DNA of 64,000 nt from Herpomyces periplanetae (taxonomy: Eukaryota > Ascomycota > Laboulbeniomycetes > Herpomycetales > Herpomycetaceae): assembly GCA_009733715.1 (NCBI GenBank), contig WMKJ01000014.1, positions 1-64,000 of the forward strand, given 5' to 3'. A model generated the notes under the pieces. That model was not told the DNA's origin, did not search any database, and saw nothing but the letters and a program-made list of their open reading frames with translations. This document shows, piece after piece, positions 1 to 15,740 of this stretch. The position numbers were made by a program, and so were the translations under genes. Position 1 is the stretch's first letter; every line of letters starts with the position of its first letter.

Positions 1-3000
1 CTGGTCGATTGCCTATAAATTTTGTGACTCAAAAATATATAAAGAACGTGTCTTCAAATTTTAGTGCAATTAGAACACTATGTAAAAACTGTGTTTCAAG
101 CGAAATTCGTAATGCCTCTTACATTATCATTAACCTTTAAATGCCTTATTTAAATAATATATGCACCAGTAAGCTCATAAAAACTTACCATGACCTTTTT
201 TCTACCATACTTGTGTTATTTTCGCAAAAGTCTACTTTTCCGTGCTGTACATTACTCATTTATGTACATTAACGCGCATAGGGACTTATTTTAGTCATTG
301 CCACTTGATTAATATAAAAATACTATCAATATCTACAAAATTTGTGCAACAATATCTAGATTGCCACTAATGGTATTTTGATGGTATGCTTATATTATAA
401 TTACGTAATTGGTTTATTTTCATTGTGGTATAAAATTTATGAAAATTTTGTTTTTGAAATGGTAACCCAAGATAGGTTAAATATTTAACAAATTAAATAA
501 ACAAGATAATTGAAAGATTGAGAAATTCTTTTTTTAGTCAAGGACATACTAAAGTAGTAAAATCCAAATTTAAGTATTTAGAGAATTCGCAAAATCGAAT
601 ACTAGATGTGTAGGACTATGCAATATTTGAAATTATGGAAAATTACAATAGCATTATATAATTATTTATGAGTAATAAGAGTTTATTGCATTTAAAAAAA
701 TAATTAATAAAGCTATTTTAAAATGCATTGTGGAAATATAAAAAATTCGTTTTTAGGTATCGCTCAAATATTTAACTTTAAAAAGCATTAATAACCACAA
801 TTACTTTTTTATACCAGATGTCAGCGAAATACGGCGGGAGCATTTTTTCATGCCAACCAACATTTGTGTTTCAGTTAGTATTGTTCTTGTGATCATACGA
901 TCAATGCAGCATGGTTGTGATAATTAGAGTTTAGATGTATTTGTGACTCAGTACTTATCTTTTATAATTTTAAAATGGTGTGTTTTATGATGCTTGTTTG
1001 AAAATAATAATGGTTACTATATAAACTTAAATCAAAAGTCGCTCAGGATAAATTTCATATAGTTCATGCAGGTAATTTACATTGGCTTCAAAATTTTTGG
1101 GGAGATAAACACGCAACGAGTTCAAAATTGTATATATCTAGTGAGACACATAATTGATTATTTTGAAAATGTACTTTATTTTTCTTAAAGGCTATGATGC
1201 AGTTGAATGCGGACTTCTGCCCCAAACAGTGGGCTCGGCCTGAATATATATGGCACCGTATCTAGTTTGCTTTCAATCATAATATCATGAGATAGTGTGA
1301 TATTTGTGACTTTTGAAGGATGCTAAAATTCTCTTTTATTTGAAAGCATATATTTGCTGAGCAGTTTTGCCACTTGGTATACCACGTTAAAAAAATATGT
1401 GTTTTTTATTGGTATAAATCACTTGATATATCACATGATTATTGAATATGATGTCAATTTTTTGCATTATGTACAAGTCTAAAGTGCAGAAATCATTGAT
1501 CATGTAATATATACCTCGATGTACACATTAGATAAATTGCTTCTCAACATCCATGATAGAATGAGAGTGAGATGTGCTGCTTGTACCTTTTGTAAGTGTT
1601 GAACCACTCAAACCAAATTGTCACAATACCACAACATGGATTATTATTGAGATTACACATGCCAACTTTTCTATAAAATTATGAAAGTCCAGTGGAGCGA
1701 TTTGACATAATGTACATATCGAGATGACAGATATAGGTCGGGCTCACATGATTTATTTGTGATTATTTCGTGCATTTATGATGTCCAATTTTCCAATGAT
1801 AATTTGGAATTTTGGTGATCAATATCCTTCAACTTTTTATGAAGCAACTTCTATTTTTTCTGCTGTTACTCCTGTAATAGTTTGAAAGCATAATTTTGTA
1901 TAATTGAAACGTCTATTCTGGTGATTGACTTAAGTCGTCGAGTATATTTTTACAGTGCTTTGATTGACGTAATTGTAGTTTCACCAGTAATCAAATCGTA
2001 GTTACTTGTTTTGTTAGTTAATTATGATACGTGAATGTGCACGCGTAACACCTGAAACGACTGTGTAAGTAGAAGGGTTTTTATTGTGTTCATTTAAGAG
2101 GCTTGCTTGGAAATGCTGACAACCTAGAGGGCATCCACCGTAAGTTGGTTGTACTTAGGATTTATAAAACTATTTTATTGGTGGTAATATTTTGTTATTT
2201 ATTTTTCATTATATATTTGTTTAACTAAACCAAGAAATTGGCTATGACCGAGTTAGCTTGGAACATTAATTCGTAAAGGAAAGGTTCGAGTGTTGGTGTC
2301 CAATATGAATCAATATAATAATAAGTATTCAAAGGCTTGAAAAATATAGTTCTGGTACTATTTATGATAAACGAAAAATAAATTTAAGGATAAGGTTTGA
2401 TCTCTCTTTAGGTATAGTGCTTATTCATAAATTCCCAAATTCTAATATAGAACTAAATTATTTAAAAAATTTGAGGTAACTCATGTTTGTGAAGCCATCA
2501 ATCTAATTTTAAAATAAAATATATGTAATTAAGTACAAAATTCGAATAATAATTAGTAACACCAACAGTGATATATGTATAGACCAAAAACTTACGTATA
2601 TGATTTAGATAACTCGAAAGAAAACAAATTATTAACGTATTTGGTATTAAAATGAAAGTAGAAAATATGACCAAATTCATGGAGCAATCCAAAAATACAC
2701 TGGCACAAATTTTCCATTTTACTTTAAATTTCGTGGGTTAATATTGAAACATGCATGATTGATTATTTCTACATTTTAGCATTATTGCCCTCTAAAAATG
2801 CACTAAAAATTTAGTTATGACAACTTCTATTATATTTGTCCTCAACTGCACCATCGCTATAAATGTTGAATATGAATCATTTGTAGTTAACATTTTTTAA
2901 CATCAGTTTTTAATATGTAATATTCTGCCACGATCATGATATCCTACAAGTCAATTAAATCGATGTGAATTTTATACTTCATTAGAAATTCACAGTAAAA

Positions 3001-5180
3001 TGTGACTATTTCACAGAGTGAAAAATTTTTCCTTCTCTGAATACTATAAATTTTTGTTTTATCTTCATTATTCAGACACCAATATATCCCATGCAGCAGT
3101 TGGACAACACGATCCATTGTTTCAAGTGGCCCACCTGAAAAATGGTGCATTATTGAATTTTCTTTTGGTTTAGTTTCAAGCAATTTATGCATCATCGATT
3201 TTTTTACATATTAACATGAACTTCTCTAGGTTATTCCAGATACAAATGTTAGCTATTAGAACCTCACAGACGCTATGTTTGATCCTATCATTATATTTGG
3301 AAACGACGAAAGAGTGACTATTATTTTCCAAATTAACCAATACTTACATAAATTACACGTAGTAATCAGAGCATGAGGGCTGTTGGTACATATGAAAACA
3401 TTTGTGGAGTGCAAGTGTTTCATTTGAGTCAACGTTAATATTCTAGAGTACAGGCGAATAATTCTGTCAGTCACTCACCTTTAAAATGCTGGAATGAAAT
3501 GATACGTTCGCAAACACATTACTACATTGTATTGGTCACTAAAAAAGGGTCATGCATAACAATCAAACTATTTCATGTTGTGCAGAATAAGAGAACTTTA
3601 GCCGTTATTAATTATAAAATGAATATTTTTTGGTTAATGGACAACGTACGTAACTTATTAATTAATAGTGCTTATTTGACGTCTCGTTGACAGCTACTTT
3701 CATTATATTTGCACTTACTCACCGGGCTTATTTTGAAAAATCAATTTAAGATTGGAGATATGTGTGTACCGAGTTTTTGATAATTTACAGAAATAGGGTG
3801 AGCTTTTGAAATCTTGTACGTGCGGTTATGTTCAGAAGTAAGATTTATTTATTTTTCCCATTACCATTTAAGAAATTTGAATGCTTTATTTCTTGCTGAA
3901 TCATTTCATCCCTTTTCCCAAATTTACACTCTCAAAGGAAATTTCTTAAAACTTGATTATGGCTAATTACTTCATTTGTAAAAGTAACTATTGTCTAATT
4001 CTTTAATGAAGAATATTATAAACATTTTTTCTGTTTTCATCTCATATATATATTTTCTGAGATACAACACGTTTCGCCTGTTAAATACTTATTAATTTTC
4101 TGTTATATTTATCATTAGTGTCGGCATGTATTTGTATTAGCTAAATACCTATATATATCTCTTAAACCCACGCATGACATCCTAATTAGTCCATCACGTA
4201 CATTTATAAATAGTTTTCTTGATGAAGTTATGACATCTATATATTTATTAACTTGCTTTTCTTATTTTAGTTTATATTAATTATAATTCTTCTGAAATAC
4301 TTATACCTTTCGGATTCATGTTTTTTTGCTTTCTATCCTGTGTCTGTACCATTAAAAATATTTCCCTATTAATAATTATACTAATTTATTGTATAGTTAA
4401 TGCAAACTGATACTAGACACTTAGATAATCATGTAACCTTACAGCATCTCACTGTGAACTGACTTTGAGATTGTGTATATGTAGCATTATTTTATTGTTA
4501 AAGCATACAAGACTAATTTTGTATTATTTTTTATATACTATTATTTTGCTATTATTCAACTAATAGCCTCGTTCATTTTGGTAGGAGATATTTCAACAAG
4601 TACTGGAACTCGCAGGATTTAATAAGTTGATTAAATGTAAAAATTAATATATATATACTATACTATATGTATATACAAAATATGTATGTACAAAAGACCA
4701 TGATTATAATTTTACTACAAGATTTGTTCTTTCTGCGTTCAAAAAAATTAAAGGGAAGAACTTCTATATATGGGCGCGATGGCAATAACTCACATCCAAA
4801 TTTTTATTTAGAACAATTTTAACGTTTATTGATTTCAAGTGTCAAAATATAGTCTGTTTAAATAACATAATGGTTATTCCCGTGAAGCGGCTGCTTCTAT
4901 ATAATGTAGTATATTTCTTTCAGCACCCCAGACCACAGTGTAGCCCTGAAGTTTTCAATCTATTTACCTTTTTAACAAAACTTTTCATTTAGTTCTAAAT
5001 TTTCCTGCGCTTTCGAGAAGCCGTTGGGGAATTTCTAGAATGTATTAAAAATTTTTTTGGATATTTTATGAAAGTATTTAATATCCTTTAAGATTTTGAT
5101 TTTATCATTGGAGACTTTAATTTCAGAAACACTTATATAATAGACTCGAGAAACACTTTTAAGTGTTGAAAAATATTTTA
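1..5180. other. AT-rich gene-poor stretch
   Basis: This stretch is strongly AT-rich and its short open frames show no recognisable protein motif, no compositional bias like the genes after 25 kb and no coherent splice structure. AT microsatellite-like sequence lies near 4645-4690. A small patch near 1195-1250 is GC-richer but has no open frame. I see no gene, tRNA or intact mobile element here. Confidence 0.6.
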
Positions 5181-5189
5181 TTACTTTCT

Positions 5190-6160
5190 ACTTAACTGGC
5201 CCTTAGTTCATGGGTAGGAGTTCAATGGGCAAGCAGACAATATTGCTATGATTTTGAATGAAGTAGCAAAGATTATTTCAAACACTACAAAATCTTTTCG
5301 ACAAAGTAGATAGGGCAACAACTCGAAAAGTACAGTAACAAACTCAATATCAATGTCAATAATACAAAAGATATGGTTCGAAGTTAGTACATAACAGATA
5401 AAATGTAAAAAGTTACTGCATAAAAACCTTTTGAACAATAAAATTGATCTCAGATATTCCAATTGTTATGGGATCTCGAACCTTTTAAATATATAAGATG
5501 ACCGAGTCAACTCCATTCGAGCTTGAGTTCCATTATTTCAGTATAAACAAATAGTACATTTCTACTTTTGTTCATTAAAACTTAGCGTGAGATGTTTCTG
5601 TATAGCTTCTTGCAATTGCTGTGAAACTAAAGTAAGCTCTTTTTACGAGCTGCAAATAATTCGAGAACTATAAGATGGAAGTTTTCTGATAAATAACTAT
5701 CATTTTAATGTTTTATGTTTACATAATTAAGACTGCAGCGTCATTTGTTTTCTTTCATATGCAATGTAGCATTTGTTTACATGATTCACAAATCACATTA
5801 TGAGTTGAGGTGCAATCCAGCAGGCTAGTTAAGTTTTTTCATGCATTATTATACCTCCAGCACTACCAGAATAGTCTGTGTCATCCATATGTAACGCAAA
5901 TATTATTCTGAATCTTTTGATCATTGTTTAAAGCACCAGTAGACTTCCACACAATGTTACAAACTGCGGTTTTACTTGAACGTCATGATCTCGCACAAAA
6001 GATATTATGCGTCACCAATCTTCTCGGCAGACACATGTAACTTCTACAAGTAGTAACACGTGCTAGGTCTATTCATGAGACATATAATCTTCACAAGACA
6101 TGTCATGTGAAAAATTCTCTCAACAAATACATTATATAACTGATTTCTTCGTAACGCCTT
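5190..6160 (+). repeat. Unclassified dispersed repeat, copy A
   Basis: This stretch aligns by eye with 17600-18440 in the same orientation and with 15110-15740 in reverse. Shared anchors include GATTTCTTCGTAAC at 6142-6155 and AAAAGATATGGTTCGA near 5366-5381. The order of anchors is conserved across the copies. Divergence is high, with many transitions and small indels, so the family is old. I see no terminal repeats and no recognisable transposase or polymerase, so the class is unknown. It could be a decayed transposon or a decayed gene family. Boundaries are approximate. Confidence 0.6.
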
Positions 6161-6399
6161 AATTTGGAGTTTTCATATTTTAGGCAGACTTCGCTTAAAA
6201 ACTTGCAAAATTTTATCTTTTGCCATCGGATCAGACCTGGCACACTCAGTGCATTGTATAAGGCAAGACAACTCTTCAGTTTTTTAACAGGGGCATTTGC
6301 TTTACTGTTAATTAAAAGTTGTTTTCCCGAATTATTTTTTTCAAACAATTCAAATGATTCACCGCGTATGATCTTTGTGCTAGAGTCTAATTAATACAA

Positions 6400-9300
6400 A
6401 ATATTTACCCGCCCCTGATATTAAGAAATGCGTCGTTAAGTACATGCACACTCGAAATATTTCAAGGTCTGCACTTAAAGTACTCAATTAAACCCATACT
6501 TTAAAGAATTGAGTCACAATGCTGTTATATCTAAAAATTTATTGAGGATGACTCAGTAGGTTCTAAGGTTTCTATCAGTTTCGAAAACCCGACGGCTAGT
6601 CCTGAGTATGCACGGCAAGTCTCGCAAAAATTTTACAATACAACTTTTGCCATTCAGGATAATATTTTTGGTTTGAAAAATTTCAAGTTTATTCTATAAA
6701 AACATATAGCTATAATTTGTCGTTTAGGGACTGGCTGATTGAAATGATTTTATATCATTCTCCTAAGATTTGAAAGAAAATCTAGGTTATCCAAGAAAAA
6801 TTAAAAATAAACTATACACTAAAGCAAAATTTTTAACCTTTTCAGTACAATTTAGAACAAGGGTTTTAAAAAAAATTTAAACTCATATTTGTTAAGCAGA
6901 TTCGTCACAGAACTTGTTATGTAAAAAAGATGCGGGACTGTCGACTGGAATATTTCAGGAATTTAAAAAACACCTTCAAAATAATGAGTTGGTCCACCCA
7001 TAGGACTTCATTCAAGCTTATAACATACCTTAGAAGTCACGTAGTCAAACACTATATAATACATGCGGGGAGAGAGTAAAGTTTCAGTCTTTTCGGTGCA
7101 AATGCAAGATATTATGGCAATAGACTTGACCATGTAAAAATACTATATAATACTTTCTACAGACCAATGAATTTTGTTGCAAGAGCCCATATCACTTTTG
7201 GGATAACTAATGATCTACTATAATGAACATGCGGAGATATTACACCATTCTCGCATGTAGTAAGCGCTGGATCATTCAAACACATTATGATGAATCTGAA
7301 ACGTATGTTTTGTTCTTCAATATTATTGCTGAATGTTACCTGTTATGGACGCGCCCTAAGGGAAAAATGGGATATGGGAAAGAGGTCTGGTTCGGAATGA
7401 AGGGATAAAATCCTGTGTATTCAATATCGAGATAGAAAACACGAAGCAATTTAGGCTTAAGATAAAATTTAAGCAACAACAGCGAAATTAAAAAGGATAG
7501 CTATAAAACTAATTTTATGGGTAGGAATATTTAGTAAATTATAGGAAATTGTACTAAGAGAAAAGATTGATGGCAAAAGTATTAATGATCACACAAAATA
7601 CGTAAAACAATATTTTTGTGTCTTGAAATTTTTTGACTATACAGGAATTTTTGGAGATTCTCTCTTAAAATTCATATAATCATTTTTAGGATTTTTAGTT
7701 GATGAAGCAGCTTATATGACATTTTCGGTTTCTATTCTAATGTGATAATGTTTGTTTTTTAATGCGTTTGTTTATATTAACACATAGTTATGAGTGCATT
7801 TAATAATTATGTACTACATTTTGACTTTTTAATTTATTGCTTTGAGACTATATTTTAGACAGTTATAATGTGCCAAGGTTCATGTTTCAAATTTTTACTA
7901 TGATTTGATTTATAAATTTTATAAAAATTGTTTTTCTGACACTGGAATCGTGAATAACATGGTCAGTTTCAAGGTACATAATATTTTGTTAATAAAACAA
8001 TGCTTTCAGCGTGAATCTACTGTTGTGAGAGTTTGAATATATTTATTCTAAGCTACACCGCCATATACCGAGAAATAGGGCTGATACTGCATTTTCAATA
8101 GTCTAAGTGGTATAGAATATATATATTTTACTCTTTGAGAATCGTTAACTTCAAACAAAATATAAATAACTAATATTATGGGTTTCTGTGACTTTAATAA
8201 TTCTTCAATCTTCTGAGTACAGGTAAGATGTGCTAAAAACTATTATTTTAAATATCATTATGTGTACTATTTTCAGAGACGGTATGAGTACCATCAGGGA
8301 ATAAAGGTGTATTTCTTTACGACTTTTTAGTGGCATATGAAATTCCAAGACAGTTCTTTAGCGTCTTGCGTTTACAAAAGCGCATGGCATAGACCTTCTC
8401 TTCTCTTCTCTTCATTTTAGATGTATTGTTTACTTTTAATTTTTCTTGATATAACGTAGGCTTCTAGCTATTTGTGGCACGATACACTCATTCTTACTGC
8501 CATTTATGCTGGTAACGTCAAATTATAGCCTCTCCTAACCAACTGTTTTTACTTGTTGCGTTGTAGTCTTTTCTATTTGGCATACTCCTTATTCCCATTA
8601 AATACTTATCCGTGACTGCCATTTGTTATAACTGCTTACTCAAAGTCAGTAAGCGGATATACAGTATACAACTAGTTTTACAGTATTTACCTTCATTACG
8701 CTGAAACATTAGACCTAAATTTACGGTGTTTTGGTTTAAGTTAATCCGAACCTTTCCTCTATACAAGGATTCCATTTCTCTCCTGTTTTCTGGTGATTTC
8801 TAACTAAAAATTATATTTCTTTCCTTTGTTTTAATTTTTTCAAATTATATGATATTTAATTGACTTCATGTTCTGTAAACTTTTTCTATTTCTCCAATTT
8901 TTTATATTGTAGCAAGTCTTTCAACAACTACTAAGTTGTGCTACTTTTCATCTAATTTTATATGCCTTATATTACCTCTCTTAAGCTTGGATAGTTTCTC
9001 ATAGTCTAGCATTTTTTGTATCTCTTATTACTTGTACGGCTTCATACTTTTGCATTATTTTTCGTTCTTGCAGGAAATTTGTTTTATCTTCAATTTTATT
9101 TCAAACAAATGGGCCCCGTGGGGATATATTAAATTTATACTTCTAATACAGCTAACAATGACTGATATAGAGATACTGTCTTGGAGTCAACAATAATTGG
9201 AAGTCTCTCGAGAATCAGATATAAGTTCACGGACAGAGAGTTGATGATGAGCAAAAGAAATGCAACTTCTCTACCGAATCTCTCGATTTCTTCCCATAAT

Positions 9301-12300
9301 AAAATTTCTTATCTCTTGGTGCTTATACTTAACATTTTTCCTTATCCCTTATTTTACAGTCATCCCTTTTATATTTATAGCATACTTGCTCAAACTTGAA
9401 TAAATTATTTTGGATGATAAGTCGTAAATCAATTGAAAAAAAGTGACTGCTTTCATCACTAAAATTTCTATTTTTCACGAACATAATAAGATTTGTGACT
9501 TTCTTAACTAAAATCAATTTAGTTAGTAAAAAAATTATATTTACTAAATATTTTGCGTTTAGACATACCGCATTTTGATCCAGTAAAAGTAGTACACCTT
9601 AAACAAAACATTTTTTGAAATTTTAGGTAATATATAAATACAATTGATTAGAAAACCCATTTTTACGTACAATTCTGATATTAAATTTTAATTTTTTTTA
9701 GATGTATATTTTATATATCTCAAAATTCATACTCAAATTTTAAGAGCAATGGGACAACATTTTATAATGATGAGATTTCCAATCTCCGAGTTGATTTGAA
9801 AAACTACTTAATGTCTTCATAATTTTAGATTTAGTAAATATTTCATCACATTTGTGTATTTTATTCTACGTTTTAACTTATTGGAAAACCATCAAAAAGT
9901 TTTAATCTGTATGTAAAGCATGTCTTTAAAAACAGACGGAAATATCCCCGTGTTTTCTCAATTTTAGATCATCACAAAACATTCTGTTGCTACACAATCA
10001 TGTATTTTTCATTTATATGCATTATGCATACGTAAAGTATTAAGATCAAATTGCTAATACAAAAGCGGTAACAACCTTGTGCAGATACAAGAATAAAAGA
10101 AACAGAGTAAACCGCTCGAAACCAAGGAATATACAACAACGGACGGGATATGTAAAGGATATACAAATGGAGATATAACAGATAAATAAACTAAATGCAA
10201 ACGGAATATCTGACTGAAACGATTAACTATTAGACAGATAATTTTACCATCGTATTTTTCATTTGGGAAGTTTTTGAATAATATCAGAATTATTTAAATT
10301 GGCCTTGACTTGAGAAAATTATAGGAAATAATGAATTAATAAAAAATACTATATCGCTTAAGTCCTATAAAAATACTAGTCGTTTTTGCACATTCAGTCT
10401 CTCATTAATGACAAATTTCTATAATGTGCAATGATTTATCAAGATTATAATCATTATACAGTTTAATGTTTTGTCTGTGCATGCCAAAATTTTTTTAATT
10501 GGCTAATGAATGAAATTTATTAAGATCTCCTTGAATTATTTCTATTTTAGTGTATGGAGGCTGAACGTTAATGTTTTAACTTAATTTTCATTTTATTCAC
10601 ATTTACATTCGCTGCGGTTTTTGATAAACAAATAATATAACTTGGAATTTCCTCTATAATAGTAAATTTCTACTTTTCTGTAGAGAATTTAAAATTGACA
10701 AACGATCTTTCGTTTTCAAAATATTTATTATCTAAAATGTCTCATGCTTTGTAAATCTAGCATTTACCTATTTTTTACCTTCACTATTTCTCCCATAAAA
10801 GACTTGGCAATTATTGGCATTATTATTCCACCCTTGTATAAATCTTGTGTACACGTGGGTACTTACACTTATCTTGTAACATACATACAAATATACTCTT
10901 TAACTTGACTATGATCTATATGTATTTACATAATTTACTTTCTCTATTTCAATTTTAAATATACTTTTCCTTTTCTATCCTGTACCATTAGGACTTATGT
11001 GTATCACTTTTGTTATAAAATTCTGTCCTTGCATAACATTTTCACTAGTTTTTTATCCACAAATAAACTGGAATATTTTACGTTTGGTTAACGCAGACAG
11101 ATAATGAGCAAATACATAATATTGTAACCGCACTACTGCCTACGAAAAGCTTAAAGCGAGAATTTTCTTACAAATAATCACGCATGATCATAGGAAGATG
11201 TTTAACCTATGAATCAAGATTAAAAGTATTATTTGCTATTGTTCTTTCAATAATTTCTTATTGACTGTAACTGAGTCAAACTATATATAAACATACAAAA
11301 CAATTGCCGTTTCACGCGTGAGTATATAAACTATAGAATGGTTAACTAATACTATTGAGTACTAAATCTTCTATAAGGCAAACAATGCAGACAATGGATA
11401 GGTAAGTGCTATTTTAACATAGTATGTAGTATTTAGACAATATATAAATGACAAATGAGGAAAATAAAGTTAATTGATGCTTTTATTTATTACAGAAACA
11501 AGGGAATGGTTCTTTTTATAGGCAAAATTATAGATCAAAATTAGTATGACTTGTATACAAAATGTCATAAATAACGCGATATTTGACAAAAGGGTGTAAT
11601 GATAAGGTAATAAAAATAGCATTTAGCTCCCATGTACAAATAACAAATATACGAAACTTCTAAATATATAATATGAAACAACTTGTTAAATTTTTCGTCA
11701 TAATATATTAATTGCAAGTCCAACACCCACAAAGTCATAATTTAAATCAAATCATGTAATCAACATAATTATGATAAGTTAGCAAGCAGCTGATAGTAAC
11801 AACCATCGATGAGATGCTAAGTATTTTCATTATTAAATTTATTTATTGTGTGTTTTAAGCGAGAAATGTTTTGTTTTGATTGATAACTGATACAACTTTC
11901 ACAATTTTTTTATCAAGTGATATAATTTGAGTATCATTCATAATGTATCGCTAATGAAAAACGAAATTTAAGAGCCATTTATTTGTTAGCATATCGTTTC
12001 AATTTGAATTTTATATACTCTATATTTCTAGTGCTGCAGAGCTGGTTGTGCTGCTGTTACAGGCAAAAAAGTCAAGCCCTTTCATGAAAATATATGCGTT
12101 ATTGTTTTACAAATTGATTTGAAGCTCAAAAAATTGTTTACTAGTTCCCTTAATCAAAATATTAAGTCAATTAATTTGCTCCGGATATTGATTTTAAGGT
12201 TCTTAGTTATTATAATTGCTTGAGTGTTTTAAAAAAAATTATAGTATAAGCGAATTTTTGTTCTGAATTTGCTACATTCTTGCTTAAGTGAGATAAAATT

Positions 12301-15100
12301 TAATTTATAATTGATATTGCAACATATTCACCTTCATAAGTTAGCAGTGGTGCGCTGCTACTTGAAATATCGTCATCGAACTGTACAATGGCGCATCTTT
12401 ATTATACAACCAGATATGTACCTTCTTAGGGATCAGCGGTAAACTTCGTGTGCGTATGAACAACCTATCTGCTTGAATCTTTTTTCATTGTGCTATTGTG
12501 TACAAAAAAATTACAATTTAAATTTTGTTTTCAAGTACTGCTTAGGCGATAACTCTGCCGCCAGTTCTGTTTAGCAGGTTTAAAGTAAATTTTAGAATAG
12601 TAGGTATCGGAATATACAACTTCTAGAAAAGTTGTGAGAAAGTACATAAAAGAAATGATGAGGCTGAAATTTTTAACAGCCACATGGCTCACTGTTCTCA
12701 ATTATATGGCCTTTAGTGTATGATTAGAGTTTATTGGCAAGTGAATATATCGTTAGTTTTGAACTATAAATTTCTGAGAAATTAAATCATTGTAGATTAT
12801 TTGTAAAAATACAATGTCAACATATGATAGATAAATTTTCATTTCTGAGAGCCAACTTACACCACCTGGTTCATAGACCTCAAAATTTTTTTAATTTACG
12901 CTTAAAAACAATCATTGCACCTCAAGGTAAAATATATATAACATTATCTACATTGAAAAAATACAATATTGGATCAGCGTGTGGAAAGACTCTGGATTTG
13001 AATCTGGTCCTTTTGAAACCGAGTCCTCGAAGCACACTAAAATTTTTTTTTGCACTCCTACTGTTTATACAATTTACGGTCGTAAATATTCTAGTAAATT
13101 CTTATCAAGTTTTTTCATTTAAGTGCTATGGCTTCCAATCTCGCGTGGATATTATTACTCGGAGTCTAAAGATCTTATGATACATGACTAAACAAAGGTT
13201 TTCTTTCAAATTTGCTCTGTAAACTTGCAACACCTACACAAGCAGATCAGTTGTGTAGCAAAGGAGAATGATTTTGGAGCAGCTCTCGATTATTTATACC
13301 TATAAATATCTGAATAATTGCTAAGTTTTCTGTATTTCTGTACTGCAAATGACATTCCATCTATTTTTTGCCTTGTGGGTGCTAATTTTGTCACTGATTT
13401 CTTTTCATTTTCCGAATTAAAACAAATTAATTACATGAATGTATGTTTTAGGTTAACTCTTCAAGGTATTTATCGATTAACTGCATTTGAATCTGTCGTT
13501 ATTAGGGAGTGCAAATATGCCAAGCAATGCCTACTGAAAAGGATTGAGAGTCGCCGAAATTCGATTTCACTACTTATATCGTAGTTGAATTGTCGCCTTT
13601 TTGAAATTTGTAAGCTGTCAGCCCAATAGTGCCAAATTTTAAGTGGAGAATTACTCAACAAAGTTAAATGTGTTGGTAAAGTAACTAAATCAAAATTATT
13701 TCATTCCGCAGATCAGATATGTCCTAAAATCAGACGTACTTTCAGACATTTCTGGCTTTTGCTTACAGCAACATATTGTAAAATTACAATATAAAGTTTG
13801 TGCTATTATCTGTCTGCGTATGTACTTCAATTGTTACGGTATAAATTTTGAAATCCGTGAAGTAATTAATTTGTACAGGCACAGAACTGAAATCACAGAG
13901 TTAAAATGGTGAAGTCATAAAGATCGATAGTACAAGACGAAACAAAATTTATGTAAACTACAAACAAAAATCAGGTTGATAAATTAACAAAATGCAAAAA
14001 GATTATAGATTGTTCAAAAACTATATTCAGACGAAAAAGATAAGCTAAACGGGATACCATGAATGAACACAACATCACTACAAGAATATCATAAGAATTC
14101 CAAAAATATCGAACAAAACATGAGCTAGGGAGCAGATAATTTAACAATTATATTCAACGTTAACAGAGACTTACAAATGACACTAGAATTATCGCAATTA
14201 GCATAGAATTTAATAATTTATAGCAGTTACTAATATAAGAAATAATATTGCTCGCTTAGTACACAAAATATAAACTGCTAATCGATCAAGCTTAATCAGC
14301 CTCTCATTGGTGGCTATTTTATCTATTGTGTTCTGACTCATCGACATTTTATTGATTATACTATTTAAATTTGAGCTGTGTGTGTGCCGAGTTTTAATTA
14401 ACTTTATCAAAAAAATAAATTTATAGAGATCCCATTAATACTTCTCTATTCAGAAGATTGTTCCTCTAATATTAATTCTATTTTACTCTAATGTGGTTCA
14501 ATATTACATTACTTGCATAATCACCTCATCCTTTTACTTATTTGTTTATATTTTAAACGATTTTTAGAAAACACAGCTTACTTGTTATGTCCCGAAATTT
14601 CACCTATAAAATTGATTTACTTTCTAGGTCTAAAGTAATCAGATCGACCAAATTTATTTTCTTCCCTAAATATTTTATATTTATCGTTTGGGATAATATA
14701 CTTTTGTTTATCATTTTTCAATCCTTTTCTTATATGTTTTACCTTATACAAAACCTTATGATAGTAGTACAAATTTACCATTATTTTAAACCTCCTGTAC
14801 CCACAAATGGCACCTCAATTTACTTCTCACGTATGTCAAATTTTTATGACTTGCCTAAAGTCAATTTGAATTATGATATCTAGTCTGTTATATCTCCACT
14901 TGTATTTTGTATACATATCTCTTTCATCTCGTCTTATACACCTTGGATTCACGCGTCTTATCTCTAATTTATTTTCCTATAGCTACATAACAATGACACT
15001 TATCCAATATTAGCAATTAGATCGTAAATTTCGATCAAAGCTATGCCAGACAGATAAATTGCACATTCATCATTTTGAAGCCATGAAGCACTTTACAGTG
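6400..15100. other. AT-rich gene-poor stretch
   Basis: About 8.7 kb of AT-rich sequence with many stops in all frames. Some stretches (8380-9060, 10740-11060, 14460-14980) are noticeably pyrimidine-rich on the + strand and may be relics of repeated sequence, but I could not align them convincingly. The longest open frame, near 12824-13180 (+), looks like chance: no motif, no signal peptide and no splice partners. No RNA gene was recognised. Confidence 0.55.
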
Positions 15101-15109
15101 AGCTAAAAT

Positions 15110-15740
15110 GGAATTACATGTTACGAAGAAATCACTCATAGCACGTTTTTTCTAAACAAATCTGCCATAGCACATCACATGAAAGTAATACAAGTCGGCC
15201 AAGAAGATCAAATATGTGTCTTGTCACGTAGAAATACGTGCTTGTTGAGTAGAACAGTAGTGTGTAAAGTCAAATATAACTCTCAAGAGCAATTAGCACT
15301 AATAACATTACGTGTACAAATTCTCGCATACCTCCCGAAAATATAAATGTGGAAGTTGCGAAGATAAGTCAGACTCAAATAGAGTTGAGTTGACCAACTC
15401 ATGTATTTATGATGACCTATTTCCTTATGACAACCAGTTCTCGAAGGTTTTCTTTCTCATATCTTCATCTGCATTTTTTGCCGTTGATAAATCGACGACT
15501 ATTTCATTTTTATCTATTGTGTAATTATTCTCGAACCATATCTTTTATGTAGTTAATATAAATATTGGTATTGTCACTGTGCTTGTTAGGTTGTCGCCCT
15601 GTTTTTTCTGTCGACTAAATTCTAGTGTTATTTGAAGTTGATGTAGCTACTTCAACTGAAACCACAACTATATGGTCCATTAGTCAAGAAAACTTTAAAA
15701 TGTTATACATGCCCGAGTAACATTGCATACATGCACAACG
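15110..15740 (-). repeat. Unclassified dispersed repeat, copy C (inverted)
   Basis: Read on the minus strand, this matches copies A and B in collinear order. GTTACGAAGAAATC at 15120-15133 is the reverse complement of the anchor in copies A and B. TCGAACCATATCTTTT at 15531-15546 is the reverse complement of the AAAAGATATGGTTCGA anchor. Intermediate segments also align, including the region around 15385-15420 that matches the end of the 17.8 kb segment. It lies inverted only about 1.9 kb from copy B. Confidence 0.6.

Noticed and set aside
2235-2310. tRNA-like or SINE-like stretch with GGCTATGACCGAGTTAGC and GGTTCGAGTGT, resembling A and B boxes
   Set aside because: The bases around GGTTCGA do not pair as a T-stem and no acceptor stem can be formed, so it is not a tRNA. 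As a SINE it would need further copies, which I did not find.
6103-6394. Overlapping frames on both strands (81 and 76 codons)
   Set aside because: They overlap the end of repeat copy A and are not open in the same way in copies B and C. Neither shows a known domain.
12824-13180. A 118-codon + frame in AT-rich DNA
   Set aside because: No motif, no signal peptide, no neighbouring exons, and composition like the surrounding noncoding sequence.
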